NCBI GenBank assembly: GCA_001805565.1
Contig: MHGM01000021.1
Span: 1-9,919 of the forward strand
Length of the DNA: 9,919 nt
Direction: 5' to 3'
DNA from: Omnitrophica WOR_2 bacterium RIFCSPHIGHO2_01_FULL_52_10
Lineage (GTDB): Bacteria > Omnitrophota > Gorgyraeia > Zapsychrales > Zapsychraceae
The notes beneath the pieces are model-generated. The model saw only the letters and a program-made list of their open reading frames with translations, was not told the DNA's origin and made no database searches. Shown here piece after piece: positions 1 through 7,082 of this stretch. Position 1 is the first letter of the stretch; the number at the start of each line of letters is the position of its first letter. Made by a program: the position numbers and the translations under genes.

Positions 1-158
1 AAGTTCGGGTTTTTCTTCAGGTGCTCAATGTTGCGGGTGTTCCCGGTAATAAGGTTGTCCACGCAAAAAACCCTCATCCCTTCCCCGATAAAGCGATCAC
101 ACAGGTGGCTCCCCAGGAAACCAGCACCGCCGGTAACAACAACTGTTTTTTTGTTCAT
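1..158 (-). CDS. NAD-dependent sugar-nucleotide SDR, probably UDP-glucuronate decarboxylase (N-terminal 52 residues, cut by window edge)
   Basis: The frame opens with ATG at 158-156 and runs off the window at base 1, leaving 52 complete codons. The N-terminus [19 protein letters not shown] carries the extended-SDR Rossmann motif TGGAGFLG (TGxxGxxG, residues 9-16). An acidic residue follows the second strand (FCVDN, Asp34), as expected for NAD binding. The continuation (TG at about 38-39, [10 protein letters not shown] at the edge) resembles UDP-glucuronate decarboxylases (Uxs), which make UDP-xylose from UDP-GlcA in the cytoplasm. UDP-glucose 4-epimerases and other dehydratases share this fold, and the catalytic YxxxK lies outside the window. 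The gene starts 25 nt after the stop of the upstream dehydrogenase, so it should be co-transcribed with it. The Shine-Dalgarno is weak (AGAAAG). A UDP-GlcA producer (Ugd) two genes upstream supports the Uxs reading. The SDR family call is secure; the exact substrate is inferred. Confidence 0.75.
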   Translation of the reverse strand, partial: MNKKTVVVTGGAGFLGSHLCDRFIGEGMRVFCVDNLITGNTRNIEHLKKNPN

Positions 159-183
159 GGGTTCTTTCTAAAGCTGGTAACGG

Positions 184-1485
184 CTAAATTTTCGTTATTT
201 TATCGCTCTTGATCCCTTTGTAGACATTACGCACATCGTAAATCGCGCGGGCGTGATTCAGGATGGATTTATAATCAACATTGGTGTGGTCAGTGGCGAT
301 GACCACACAATCATACCGGGAAATATTTTGTTTATTTAAAGCAACAGACTTAAGATTAATGGCCCCGATCTTTAAATACGGGATAAACGGATCGGAATAA
401 TCGACCTTGCATTTTCTTTCCTGGAGGATCTCGATCAATTTCAAGGAAGGCGATTTGCGCAGGTCTTTGACGTCTTTTTTGTACGTCGCCCCCAAAACAA
501 AGATTTTGGAATTTTTCAGGCTCTTTTTATTTTTTTTCAAAATTCCGGCCAGGGAATCGACCGCGTAGGAAGGCATGGCGGAATTAATATCCGCGGAGAG
601 TTTGATGAATTTCGAGCTGAAGCCATGGTGCCTGGCTTTCCAGTAAAGGTACAACGGATCGTCGGGAATGCAGTGCCCGCCGACGCCGAGTCCGGGATAA
701 AAAGGCATAAAGCCGAAGGGCTTCGTCTTGGCCGCGTCGATCACTTCCCAAACATCGATATCCATCTTGTGGCACATCATGGCCGCTTCGTTGGCCCAGC
801 CGATGTTGATAATGCGAAACGTGTTTTCCAGCAGCTTGGTCATCTCGGCGGCTTTGGCCGTGGAAACCATGTGGACGCGCTTGATGATCTGTTCGTAAAG
901 AAGCTTCGTCAATTCTCCGCTGGCAGGCGTCAGGCCCCCGACCACCTTGGTGATATTGGTGACATCATGCGTTTTATTGCCCGGGTCGATGCGTTCCGGC
1001 GAGAACGAAAGGAAAAAATCCTTGCCGGATTTCAGTCCGCTTTTTTCCAGCTCCGGCTTGATAAGCTCTTCGGTGGTGCCTGGATAAGTCGTACTCTCAA
1101 GCACGACGAGTGTATCTTTCTTGATATATTTACAGATGGTGCGTACCGCGCTCAAAATATAGGCGATATCCGGCGTGTATTTGCGCTTCAATGGCGTGGG
1201 AACGCAGATGATGATGCAATCGATCGTCCGCAGACAATCGAAGGTTGTGGCAGCCGAGAGATGCCCGCTAGCGACAACGCCGGCCAACTCACGGCTGGGG
1301 ATATCGAGGATATAACTCTTTTTCTTCTGGATATTGCGGACACGATCTTTATCAGTATCCAACCCAAAGACCTGAAAACCTTTTTTGGCGAAATTCACGG
1401 CGAGCGGCAACCCCACGTATCCCAGCCCGATGACGGCGATCTTCGCTTTCTTCGACACAATCTTTGCCTGCAACGTTTTTGACAC
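184..1485 (-). CDS. wbpA: UDP-N-acetylglucosamine/mannosamine-type 6-dehydrogenase (WbpA-like, UDP-glucose/GDP-mannose dehydrogenase superfamily)
   Basis: Predicted 433-aa cytoplasmic NAD-dependent enzyme that oxidises C6 of a UDP-HexNAc (most likely UDP-GlcNAc) to the uronic acid in two steps. Visible parts: N-terminal Rossmann loop GLGYVGLP (20-27), nucleotide-binding CVPTP (94-98), STTYPGTTEE (131-140), SPERIDPGN (162-170), central helix motif EMTKLLENTFR (214-224, Lys217 and Asn221), catalytic cysteine Cys272 in GVGGHCIP, and C-terminal GATYKKDVKDLR (332-343). The SPERxDPGN and GVGGHCIPxDP signatures separate it from the neighbouring Ugd, which has GGSCFPKD, and point to the WbpA/WbpO/TviB branch. 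The start was set at GTG 1485-1483 because AAAGGGG lies 8 nt upstream. A longer in-frame extension back to 1587 would sit inside ugd and adds 34 residues unlike the family. It follows ugd with a 4-nt gap. The exact HexNAc substrate and epimer cannot be fixed from sequence alone. Confidence 0.9.
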   Translation of the reverse strand: MSKTLQAKIVSKKAKIAVIGLGYVGLPLAVNFAKKGFQVFGLDTDKDRVRNIQKKKSYILDIPSRELAGVVASGHLSAATTFDCLRTIDCIIICVPTPLKRKYTPDIAYILSAVRTICKYIKKDTLVVLESTTYPGTTEELIKPELEKSGLKSGKDFFLSFSPERIDPGNKTHDVTNITKVVGGLTPASGELTKLLYEQIIKRVHMVSTAKAAEMTKLLENTFRIINIGWANEAAMMCHKMDIDVWEVIDAAKTKPFGFMPFYPGLGVGGHCIPDDPLYLYWKARHHGFSSKFIKLSADINSAMPSYAVDSLAGILKKNKKSLKNSKIFVLGATYKKDVKDLRKSPSLKLIEILQERKCKVDYSDPFIPYLKIGAINLKSVALNKQNISRYDCVVIATDHTNVDYKSILNHARAIYDVRNVYKGIKSDKITKI

Positions 1486-1489
1486 TTGA

Positions 1490-2827
1490 TCAGCCCCTTT
1501 TACGTTCCAACATCCCCCGGCCGACGCCGTAATATTCAAAACCCGACGCCTTGAGGCTCTGGTCATGGTACAAGTTCCGGCCGTCAAAGAGGATGGCGTG
1601 CTTCATAACGCGTTTGATTTTCTTAAAATCCAGTTTCTTGAATTCATCCCATTCCGTCAACAACAACAGGCAATCACAGCCTTTGGCCAGGGCGTAGGGG
1701 TCATTGCAGTACGTCACATTCTGGAAAACCTTTTTGGCATTAGGCATGGCCTGTGGATCATAGACTTTCACTTTGGCCCCCTCCCGCTGCAAGATCTCAA
1801 TGATGCCGATGGCAGGGGCATTACGCATATCATCCGTATTGGCTTTGAACGCGACCCCTAAAACCCCAAGGACTTTACTCTTAACGATCCACAATTTGTC
1901 CTCGATCAACCGGACAAAAAGATCCTTCTGCTCTTCGTTGACATTGCGGACTTCCTTGAGCAGATTGAACTGATAACCGTTTTTCTCGCTCAAACGAATG
2001 AAGGCATCAACATCTTTCGGGAAACAGCTGCCGCCGTAGCCTATCCCTGCGTCCAGGAATTTCCGCCCAATGCGTTTGTCGAATCCCATGCCTTCGGCGA
2101 CTTTCAGGACGTCAGCGCCGATGCTGTCGCAGATCTGCGCGATGGCATTGATAAACGAAATCTTCGTCGCCAAGAATGAATTCGACGCGTGCTTGATCAA
2201 TTCCGCTGAATTGATATCGGTAACGACCATGGTGGGTTTCAAGGGCGCGTACATCTCGCGCAAAAGCCGTTCGGCCTTGGCCGATTCGACACCAATGACC
2301 ACCCGATCCGGGTTCATGAAATCATGGACCGCGGAACCTTCACGTAAAAATTCCGGATTGGAGGCCACATCAAAATCCAGTGTTACCTCATTGCCTTTAC
2401 GAAATTTCGCAGACAAATTCATGACGATGGTGCGTTTGATGCGCTGGCCCGTATTGGCAGGGACGGTCGATTTCTCAACGATCAGTTTATAGGAATCCAT
2501 GGCGCGCGCGATGTCCCTGGCAACATTCTCGACGTAGGTTAAATCCGCTTCACCGTTTTTCTTCGATGGTGTCCCCACAGCGATAAAAATAATAGTGGAT
2601 TTCTTCGCGGCGTCAACGATGGATGTCGTAAACGCCAGACGTTTATTGTTGAGGTATTTCTTCAACAGTTCCTCGAGGCCGGGTTCATAGATCGGGACTT
2701 TTCCCAGCTTGAGGCGTTTGATCTTCTCATAATTATTATCCACGCAAATGACGGTATGTCCGATGTGCGCCAGGCAGACCCCGGTCACCAACCCGACATA
2801 CCCGGATCCAATAACGGCTATATTCAC
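1490..2827 (-). CDS. ugd: UDP-glucose 6-dehydrogenase
   Basis: Complete 445-aa enzyme converting UDP-glucose plus 2 NAD+ to UDP-glucuronate in the cytoplasm, the entry to UDP-xylose and other acidic or pentose precursors of surface glycans. Motifs: Rossmann GSGYVG (7-12) starting at the N-terminus, VDNN (29-32), YEPGLEEL (47-54), VGTP (84-87), EKSTVPANTG (118-127), SNPEFLREGSA (156-166), NPDRVVIG (172-179), AELIKHASNSFLA (208-220), GIGYGGSCFPKD (261-272) with catalytic Cys268, and GVAFKANTDDMRNAP (324-338). The length is typical of bacterial Ugd. The start codon is GTG (2827-2825), with a strong AAGGAG at 2835-2840, 7 nt upstream. That Shine-Dalgarno lies inside the last codons of lptD, whose stop is only 2 nt away. 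It is tandem with a second, divergent superfamily member downstream; the two look like old paralogues with different substrates, not a recent duplication. Confidence 0.96.
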   Translation of the reverse strand: MNIAVIGSGYVGLVTGVCLAHIGHTVICVDNNYEKIKRLKLGKVPIYEPGLEELLKKYLNNKRLAFTTSIVDAAKKSTIIFIAVGTPSKKNGEADLTYVENVARDIARAMDSYKLIVEKSTVPANTGQRIKRTIVMNLSAKFRKGNEVTLDFDVASNPEFLREGSAVHDFMNPDRVVIGVESAKAERLLREMYAPLKPTMVVTDINSAELIKHASNSFLATKISFINAIAQICDSIGADVLKVAEGMGFDKRIGRKFLDAGIGYGGSCFPKDVDAFIRLSEKNGYQFNLLKEVRNVNEEQKDLFVRLIEDKLWIVKSKVLGVLGVAFKANTDDMRNAPAIGIIEILQREGAKVKVYDPQAMPNAKKVFQNVTYCNDPYALAKGCDCLLLLTEWDEFKKLDFKKIKRVMKHAILFDGRNLYHDQSLKASGFEYYGVGRGMLERKRG

Positions 2828-2829
2828 GT

Positions 2830-5073
2830 TTAATCTCCTTCCGAACTTTGCGAGCCGGCCTTACGCTTGTTGAAGCTTGTTCCCAAATCCACGACAAAAT
2901 CCGGGAATGCCTTGAGCGTAAAGACGATCCAGATCTCACTGCCTTGCGATCTGGTCTCGTTGAAATTGATGTCCATGGTCCATTCGTGCAGATCGCGGGT
3001 AAGCGTAAGTTGTTGTTCCTTATGCTGCCCGCTACGGACATCAAAACGGTTATATGTCTTTATGGCCCATTTAGGATTAAGTTTATACCCCAATTCCGTT
3101 GTAATCTGATCATCGACCTGCCGGCTCCACCGTTTGCCGATGTTGACCCACCAGTTCTTTCCCCCATTAATGTACATGTCGAAATTGGCCGTGGTCAGAT
3201 ATTCCTCACGCGTGTCATAGGTGGAATCAAAATAAAACGTAATCCGGTCAATGGGACGAAAATCAATGTCCGTGGTAATGACATTGAACCCTCCCTTGCC
3301 GGGGTTCTCTTTTAAAGCAAAATCCGTTCCGATGACCGCGCGCAGCAACTCGACTACCTCATTATTTCTTTTCGTCTGTAATTTGTTTTCTACGGAAAAA
3401 TTAATGGAATGTCCAATATCTTTGCTGTCAATGGCATCGAAGGAATCCAGATCGTTGGAAGTAAACGTCGGCGTATGGTTGTAAGAGTAAGAAACCGACG
3501 GCGTAATGATATGCCGCAAACGGTGGATATCCAGCCCCCATTCATTCATTTCGACATCAAATACTTTGTAGAATTTTGTACTTAAACTTGCACCGGTACG
3601 GAATATCCCGCGAATGGCATCATAATCCTGCGGATCTTTGGTCTTGCTGTAATAGGTATGTTCTCCACCGACGAACGGCCGGAGTTCAAGGAAGCCGACT
3701 TTCATCGCATAAGAGAGTTCATTATCTGCATCCAGGCGCATCGTCTCCCGGCGGACTTCCGTTGGAGAAGCCTCCTTGCTGCTCAGATTGGAGTAAATAG
3801 TCGTGTTTTTCACATAAAAATTCGTCTCGCCAATTTTCTGGCTTGACAGGTCATAGCGTAATTCCGGCAGACGCTCGACCATCCCTTCAAAGCGGTTCAC
3901 GCGCTTGTCCGTGCGGAAACTCATAACCCCCGCCGTCAAATTTCTGGTCAAAAGAAAAAACGTATCCGGCGATCCATCCTTGTCAAATTCCCGCTCAAAG
4001 TACTCTTTTAATAAAGTATTGTCACTTAATTTGTAATACTGCCAGATCGCGCTGGTATTCTTGTCAATGTCCCACTTGTGCCGCCATTCCGCCTTAAAAC
4101 GCTCGCGCTCAATCGTCGGGCTGGGACGCGGCTGATAAAAATGTTTCGAGGCAATGCGGCGTTCGTTCATATAATAAGTTCTGATCGTACCGGAGCCCGT
4201 ATACGGTGTTTTATAAGTGACATCAAAACCCGAAGCGATATCCTTTTTCTCGCGGGCGTCGAAATGCAGAAACCCTTTTACATTATCGTTTAATTCATAC
4301 CGCATGGCGGTCAACAAAAACATCCCCCATTCCTTGTCATATCCGGGGGTAAAAACAAAGCGCGGCTTTTTCCCCGTCAGATCCTGGCTGAACTTGGGGA
4401 TATACAATATCGGCACGCCACCGATTTTCATACACACTTTGCGGGCCACCATTTTGTCCTTGGGATAAATATCGATTTTACCGGCAGCGACGCGGTAGTG
4501 CGGCTGGTCGTGATCGCAGGTGGTAATATAGCCGTCCTTCATAAAAATATGATTCGCGTCAACTTTGGAAACCTGTTCACCCTTGCCATAATAAGGGTCG
4601 GCAAAAATCGAGGCCGGCGTAAAATCCCCGGCCATTTTCTCAAAATTGAATGTCATTTCCTCGCCGGAAATCTCACTTTCGCCACCTTTGACAAGTCGAA
4701 CATTGCCTTTGGCATGAGCAGTGCCCGTATTCCGGGAGAACTCCACCCGGTCGCAGGCCAGGGTGACATCATTATAAAAGATTATAACGTTACCTTGCGC
4801 GGTGACCTTGTTGCCGTCCATCGAATATTCGATGATATCGCCATTAAGTTCAACGGAAGTGGTTGGCCCGGCGGCGGGCTTAGCTCCATCTGGCTTAACT
4901 TCATCTGGCTGGAGTGCCTTTGGCTGAACTTCACCAGGGAGAACCGCGTCAGACTGCGCCGCAACCGGCTGCGTTTCTTCCGCCGCCGCGAAACCAAAAA
5001 TAAAAACGGGAATACTCACGACCAGCAAGATCAACACGATTCCCGTTTTTTTGATCACCAGATTAGCGTCCAA
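2830..5073 (-). CDS. lptD: LPS-assembly protein LptD (OstA-type outer-membrane translocon)
   Basis: 747-aa outer-membrane protein expected to insert lipopolysaccharide into the outer leaflet. Order: a short basic segment (K8-K9) and hydrophobic signal region (about 11-31); a Pro/Lys/Gln-rich linker (about 34-70) with a pentapeptide repeat; an LptA/OstA jelly-roll domain (about 73-160, with repeated strands such as AQGNVIIFYND and AKGNVRLVKGG); the LptD-typical TTCDHDQPHYRV and GGVPILYIPKF signatures (184-228); then a long strand-rich barrel ending near EIWIVFTLKAFP. E. coli LptD is 784 aa, so the size fits. The start is TTG at 5073-5071, supported by AAGGA 8 nt upstream (5082-5086), and gives an 11-nt overlap with the ROK kinase. 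GTG at 5058-5056 (protein from VIKKTGIV) is a plausible alternative. Only three cysteines are present (107, 186, 214), all N-terminal; the C-terminal pair used by E. coli for interdomain disulfides is absent. No lptA, lptB, lptC or lptE is in the window. Confidence 0.9.
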   Translation of the reverse strand: MDANLVIKKTGIVLILLVVSIPVFIFGFAAAEETQPVAAQSDAVLPGEVQPKALQPDEVKPDGAKPAAGPTTSVELNGDIIEYSMDGNKVTAQGNVIIFYNDVTLACDRVEFSRNTGTAHAKGNVRLVKGGESEISGEEMTFNFEKMAGDFTPASIFADPYYGKGEQVSKVDANHIFMKDGYITTCDHDQPHYRVAAGKIDIYPKDKMVARKVCMKIGGVPILYIPKFSQDLTGKKPRFVFTPGYDKEWGMFLLTAMRYELNDNVKGFLHFDAREKKDIASGFDVTYKTPYTGSGTIRTYYMNERRIASKHFYQPRPSPTIERERFKAEWRHKWDIDKNTSAIWQYYKLSDNTLLKEYFEREFDKDGSPDTFFLLTRNLTAGVMSFRTDKRVNRFEGMVERLPELRYDLSSQKIGETNFYVKNTTIYSNLSSKEASPTEVRRETMRLDADNELSYAMKVGFLELRPFVGGEHTYYSKTKDPQDYDAIRGIFRTGASLSTKFYKVFDVEMNEWGLDIHRLRHIITPSVSYSYNHTPTFTSNDLDSFDAIDSKDIGHSINFSVENKLQTKRNNEVVELLRAVIGTDFALKENPGKGGFNVITTDIDFRPIDRITFYFDSTYDTREEYLTTANFDMYINGGKNWWVNIGKRWSRQVDDQITTELGYKLNPKWAIKTYNRFDVRSGQHKEQQLTLTRDLHEWTMDINFNETRSQGSEIWIVFTLKAFPDFVVDLGTSFNKRKAGSQSSEGD
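4876..4935 (-). repeat. 15-bp tandem repeat (4 units) inside lptD encoding a (K/Q)P pentapeptide linker
   Basis: On the plus strand the tetramer GGCT recurs at 4877, 4892, 4907 and 4922, exactly 15 bp apart, with similar following bases (for example CTTAACTTCATCTGG and CTGAACTTCACCAGG). In the lptD frame this gives four pentapeptides, GEVQP, KALQP, DEVKP and DGAKP, at residues 47-66. The period is a multiple of three, so gain or loss of a unit keeps the frame. It lies in the flexible linker between the signal region and the LptA-like domain. Confidence 0.8.
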
Positions 5074-5995
5074 AGATGGATTCCTTCACCAGGATATGCG
5101 CGCCGAGGATGCCGGCCTCGTCACCCAGCCGGGCCCGCACAATTCGTACCATGGCGTTCTGAACCGTCATCGCGCGGTTCCGAACCACTTTTTGAATCGT
5201 CTTTTCCATAAATTTATAATTACCGGCGACCCCGCCGCCGATAATGATCATCCTCGGATTAAGCAGGTTGATGACCCCTACCAAAGCATTGCCGATATGC
5301 GTAGCGGTCTCCCGCCAGAACCGAACGGCGCGGACGTTGCCACGGCTGGCTAAAGCAAACGTCTCTTCAAGCCGGATATTTTTCTTTCCGAACACCTTCG
5401 CGGCCTTAGCCATCAACGTTCGATTACCTACGTAACGCTCGAAACACCCCCTCCCGCCACAATTGCACGCCGGGCCGTGTTCATTCAAAGGCATATGACC
5501 GATCTCCCCGGCAACAAAACCTTCTCCACGATAAAGGACGCCATCGAGGATAAGTCCGCCACCGACACCCGTTCCCAGCGTAATGCAGACCAGATTCTGG
5601 TACCCTTTCCCGGCGCCAAGCTTCCATTCTCCCAAAGCGATCAGGTTTACATCATTATCCATAAATACGGGAATCTTTAACTGCTTTTGGATAATCTTGC
5701 GTAATGGAACATTTCTCCATCCTGGAACATTCGGCAGGAAAATGACAATCCCTTGCGGGCTATTGATCTGCCCCGGCAACCCGATCCCGATGCCGGCAAT
5801 ATCTTTTATTGTCTTGCCGTTCTCCCGGACAAGGGACCGAACCGCCACCACAAGAGCATTAATTAGCTGGCGAGGATGATGGACATAACTCTTTGTTATT
5901 AAATTGGTTTTAGCTATGATTTTCCCGGAAGGAGCAACCAGTCCCAGCTTGATATTCGTTCCCCCAACATCGACCCCGATGGTGCACAACGGCAT
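5063..5995 (-). CDS. ROK-family sugar kinase (glucokinase-like)
   Basis: 310-aa cytoplasmic kinase of the ROK family, predicted to phosphorylate glucose or a related hexose/N-acetylhexosamine with ATP. Visible motifs: phosphate-binding DVGGTNIKLG (9-18), GIGLPGQIN (70-78), catalytic Asp115 in DNDVN (113-117), the second phosphate loop GTGVGGGLILDG (141-152), EIGHMPL (164-170) with substrate-contact Glu164 and zinc-ligand His167, the ROK zinc site CNCGGRGCFE (177-186; Cys177, Cys179, Cys184), and adenosine-loop IIGGGV (251-256). There is no N-terminal helix-turn-helix, so this is a kinase and not a NagC/XylR-type repressor. The start is ATG 5995-5993 with AAGGA at 6001-6005. It is the first gene of the second transcription unit, behind a good promoter, and overlaps lptD by 11 nt. 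Glucose is the usual substrate in this subgroup, but N-acetylglucosamine or mannose kinases look alike. Its place before nucleotide-sugar genes suggests precursor supply. Confidence 0.92.
   Translation of the reverse strand: MPLCTIGVDVGGTNIKLGLVAPSGKIIAKTNLITKSYVHHPRQLINALVVAVRSLVRENGKTIKDIAGIGIGLPGQINSPQGIVIFLPNVPGWRNVPLRKIIQKQLKIPVFMDNDVNLIALGEWKLGAGKGYQNLVCITLGTGVGGGLILDGVLYRGEGFVAGEIGHMPLNEHGPACNCGGRGCFERYVGNRTLMAKAAKVFGKKNIRLEETFALASRGNVRAVRFWRETATHIGNALVGVINLLNPRMIIIGGGVAGNYKFMEKTIQKVVRNRAMTVQNAMVRIVRARLGDEAGILGAHILVKESIFGR
5082..5086 (-). promoter_or_regulatory. Shine-Dalgarno supporting the TTG start of lptD
   Basis: AAGGA lies 8 nt upstream of TTG 5073-5071, within the last codons of the ROK kinase. 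The in-frame GTG 15 nt further on has no comparable site at a usable distance, so TTG is preferred even though it is a rarer start. Confidence 0.6.
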
Positions 5996-6030
5996 GTCTA
6001 TCCTTGTAATATTAGTATTAGAATGGAGAC

Positions 6031-6059
6031 ATTGTACATGAACAGGGTGCGGGATTCAA
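6031..6059 (-). promoter_or_regulatory. Sigma70-like promoter for the ROK-lptD-ugd-wbpA-uxs unit
   Basis: Read on the minus strand, TTGAAT (-35, 6059-6054) and TACAAT (-10, 6036-6031) are separated by exactly 17 nt. They match the TTGACA/TATAAT consensus at 4 of 6 and 5 of 6 positions. The expected start of transcription is near 6024, giving a leader of about 30 nt before the ROK ATG. The site lies wholly in the 70-bp gap between the GGDEF stop and the kinase, so the downstream unit can be transcribed independently of the diguanylate cyclase genes. No operator palindrome is evident around it. Confidence 0.6.
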
Positions 6060-6065
6060 GCCGAA

Positions 6066-7082
6066 TCAATCATAAATGCCAAAGACGCAAATGCGGTTTC
6101 GTCCCTCACGCTTGGCGCGGTAGAGCGCCCAATCGGCCTTGTCGGTCAATTCTTCTATCCGGGTCCCGTCTTCGGGATAAGTGGCGACACCCAGACTTAC
6201 GGTGATCTTGACCTCGGCGTCATAAGCCTTGATGGCGCTGGCCTCGACCGCTTGACGGATACGCTCCGCGGCGAAACGCGCTCCGGAGCGGTCGGTGTCC
6301 GGCAGGATCACGCAAAATTCCTCCCCTCCAAAACGCCCCGCGATATCGATTTCACGGGTGTTCTCCCGGATCAGTTTGCCCACTTCCCGTAAAATCTGAT
6401 CACCCATCAGATGCCCTTGCTGGTCGTTGAAGGTCTTGAAATAATCGACATCGATCATCAGAAACGACAGCTTCATGCCGCGCGCCTGCGAACGTTTTAA
6501 TTCTTCCTGAAAACGCTCGATCGCGTAACGGCGGGTGTGCAATTCCGTCAGGCTGTCGGTGATCGCGATGCGTTCGATCTCGTGATAAAGTTTGATACGC
6601 CGCAAAGCCAGGGCGAACTGATGGCCAAGGATCGTGAATTTTTCATGATGTGCCTGGGGCATTCCCTTGACGACCAAATAGCCGATCTGCCCGGTTTTTC
6701 CCTGAAGCGCGAAAAGAAAATAGTCCGTCGATTTTTTATAATCGTTGATCTCATCGCAGAGCGGATGCACCAGCGAGCAATCCGTAAAACCGACGTGATC
6801 GCCTAGCTTGCTCTTGAAAATTTCAAAGGCCTCTTTCTCGCCAAGGCTCTGGGTGATCTCTTTGGTGATCTCATAGAGCGTCAGGATCTCCAGGACCTCG
6901 TTCTCCAAACGTAGTCTCTCCACGTAAAACGACTCTTTCTGGTTAACCAGCGACTGCGACCGCGCACTTTCTTCGAGGATTTGATCCTGTTGTTTCAGCT
7001 CCAGGGCCTCGACGACTTTTCGGGCGCAATACGCGACCAGCGCGACATAGATCATAACAGCCAAGGGCATCACGATCGTCAT
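6066..7082 (-). CDS. Membrane-anchored diguanylate cyclase (GGEEF, canonical I-site)
   Basis: 338-aa protein predicted to make cyclic di-GMP from two GTP at the inner membrane. It has a short N-terminal hydrophobic segment (about 2-20), a Glu/Gln/Leu-rich probable coiled coil (about 24-75), a region of about 90 residues that may be a degenerate GAF-like sensor (about 75-165), and a C-terminal GGDEF domain (about 172-332). The GGDEF domain shows DSLTELHTRRY (176-186), a metal-binding region MIDVDYFKTFND (209-220), the active loop GGEEF (252-256), and VSLGVATYP (295-303). An RxxD product-inhibition motif (Arg243 to Asp246) sits exactly five residues before GGEEF. The ATG at 7082-7080 shares an ATGA overlap with the TGA of the upstream cyclase gene and has AGGTG at 7091-7095; a GTG three codons earlier is less likely. 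No EAL or HD-GYP domain is attached. The input signal is unknown. Confidence 0.9.
   Translation of the reverse strand: MTIVMPLAVMIYVALVAYCARKVVEALELKQQDQILEESARSQSLVNQKESFYVERLRLENEVLEILTLYEITKEITQSLGEKEAFEIFKSKLGDHVGFTDCSLVHPLCDEINDYKKSTDYFLFALQGKTGQIGYLVVKGMPQAHHEKFTILGHQFALALRRIKLYHEIERIAITDSLTELHTRRYAIERFQEELKRSQARGMKLSFLMIDVDYFKTFNDQQGHLMGDQILREVGKLIRENTREIDIAGRFGGEEFCVILPDTDRSGARFAAERIRQAVEASAIKAYDAEVKITVSLGVATYPEDGTRIEELTDKADWALYRAKREGRNRICVFGIYD

Noticed and set aside
625..1482. Plus-strand open frame of 285 codons opposite wbpA
   Set aside because: It is fully antisense to a gene with clear catalytic motifs, is rich in His/Arg/Asp/Gly as complementary frames usually are, and matches no family I recognise.
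1486..1587. N-terminal extension of the WbpA-like enzyme by 34 residues
   Set aside because: It lies inside ugd, carries no family sequence, and a GTG with AAAGGGG at 8 nt gives the expected N-terminus.
184..2827. Adjacent Ugd and WbpA-like genes as a recent tandem duplication
   Set aside because: They share only superfamily motifs. The catalytic loops (GGSCFPKD versus GGHCIPDD) and surrounding sequence differ throughout.
4498..5211. Plus-strand open frame of 237 codons opposite lptD and the ROK gene
   Set aside because: Antisense shadow; its Trp/Leu repeat is only the complement of the 15-bp tandem repeat in lptD.
5063..5995. ROK protein as a NagC/Mlc-type transcriptional repressor
   Set aside because: The N-terminus begins directly with the phosphate-binding loop and there is no helix-turn-helix domain.
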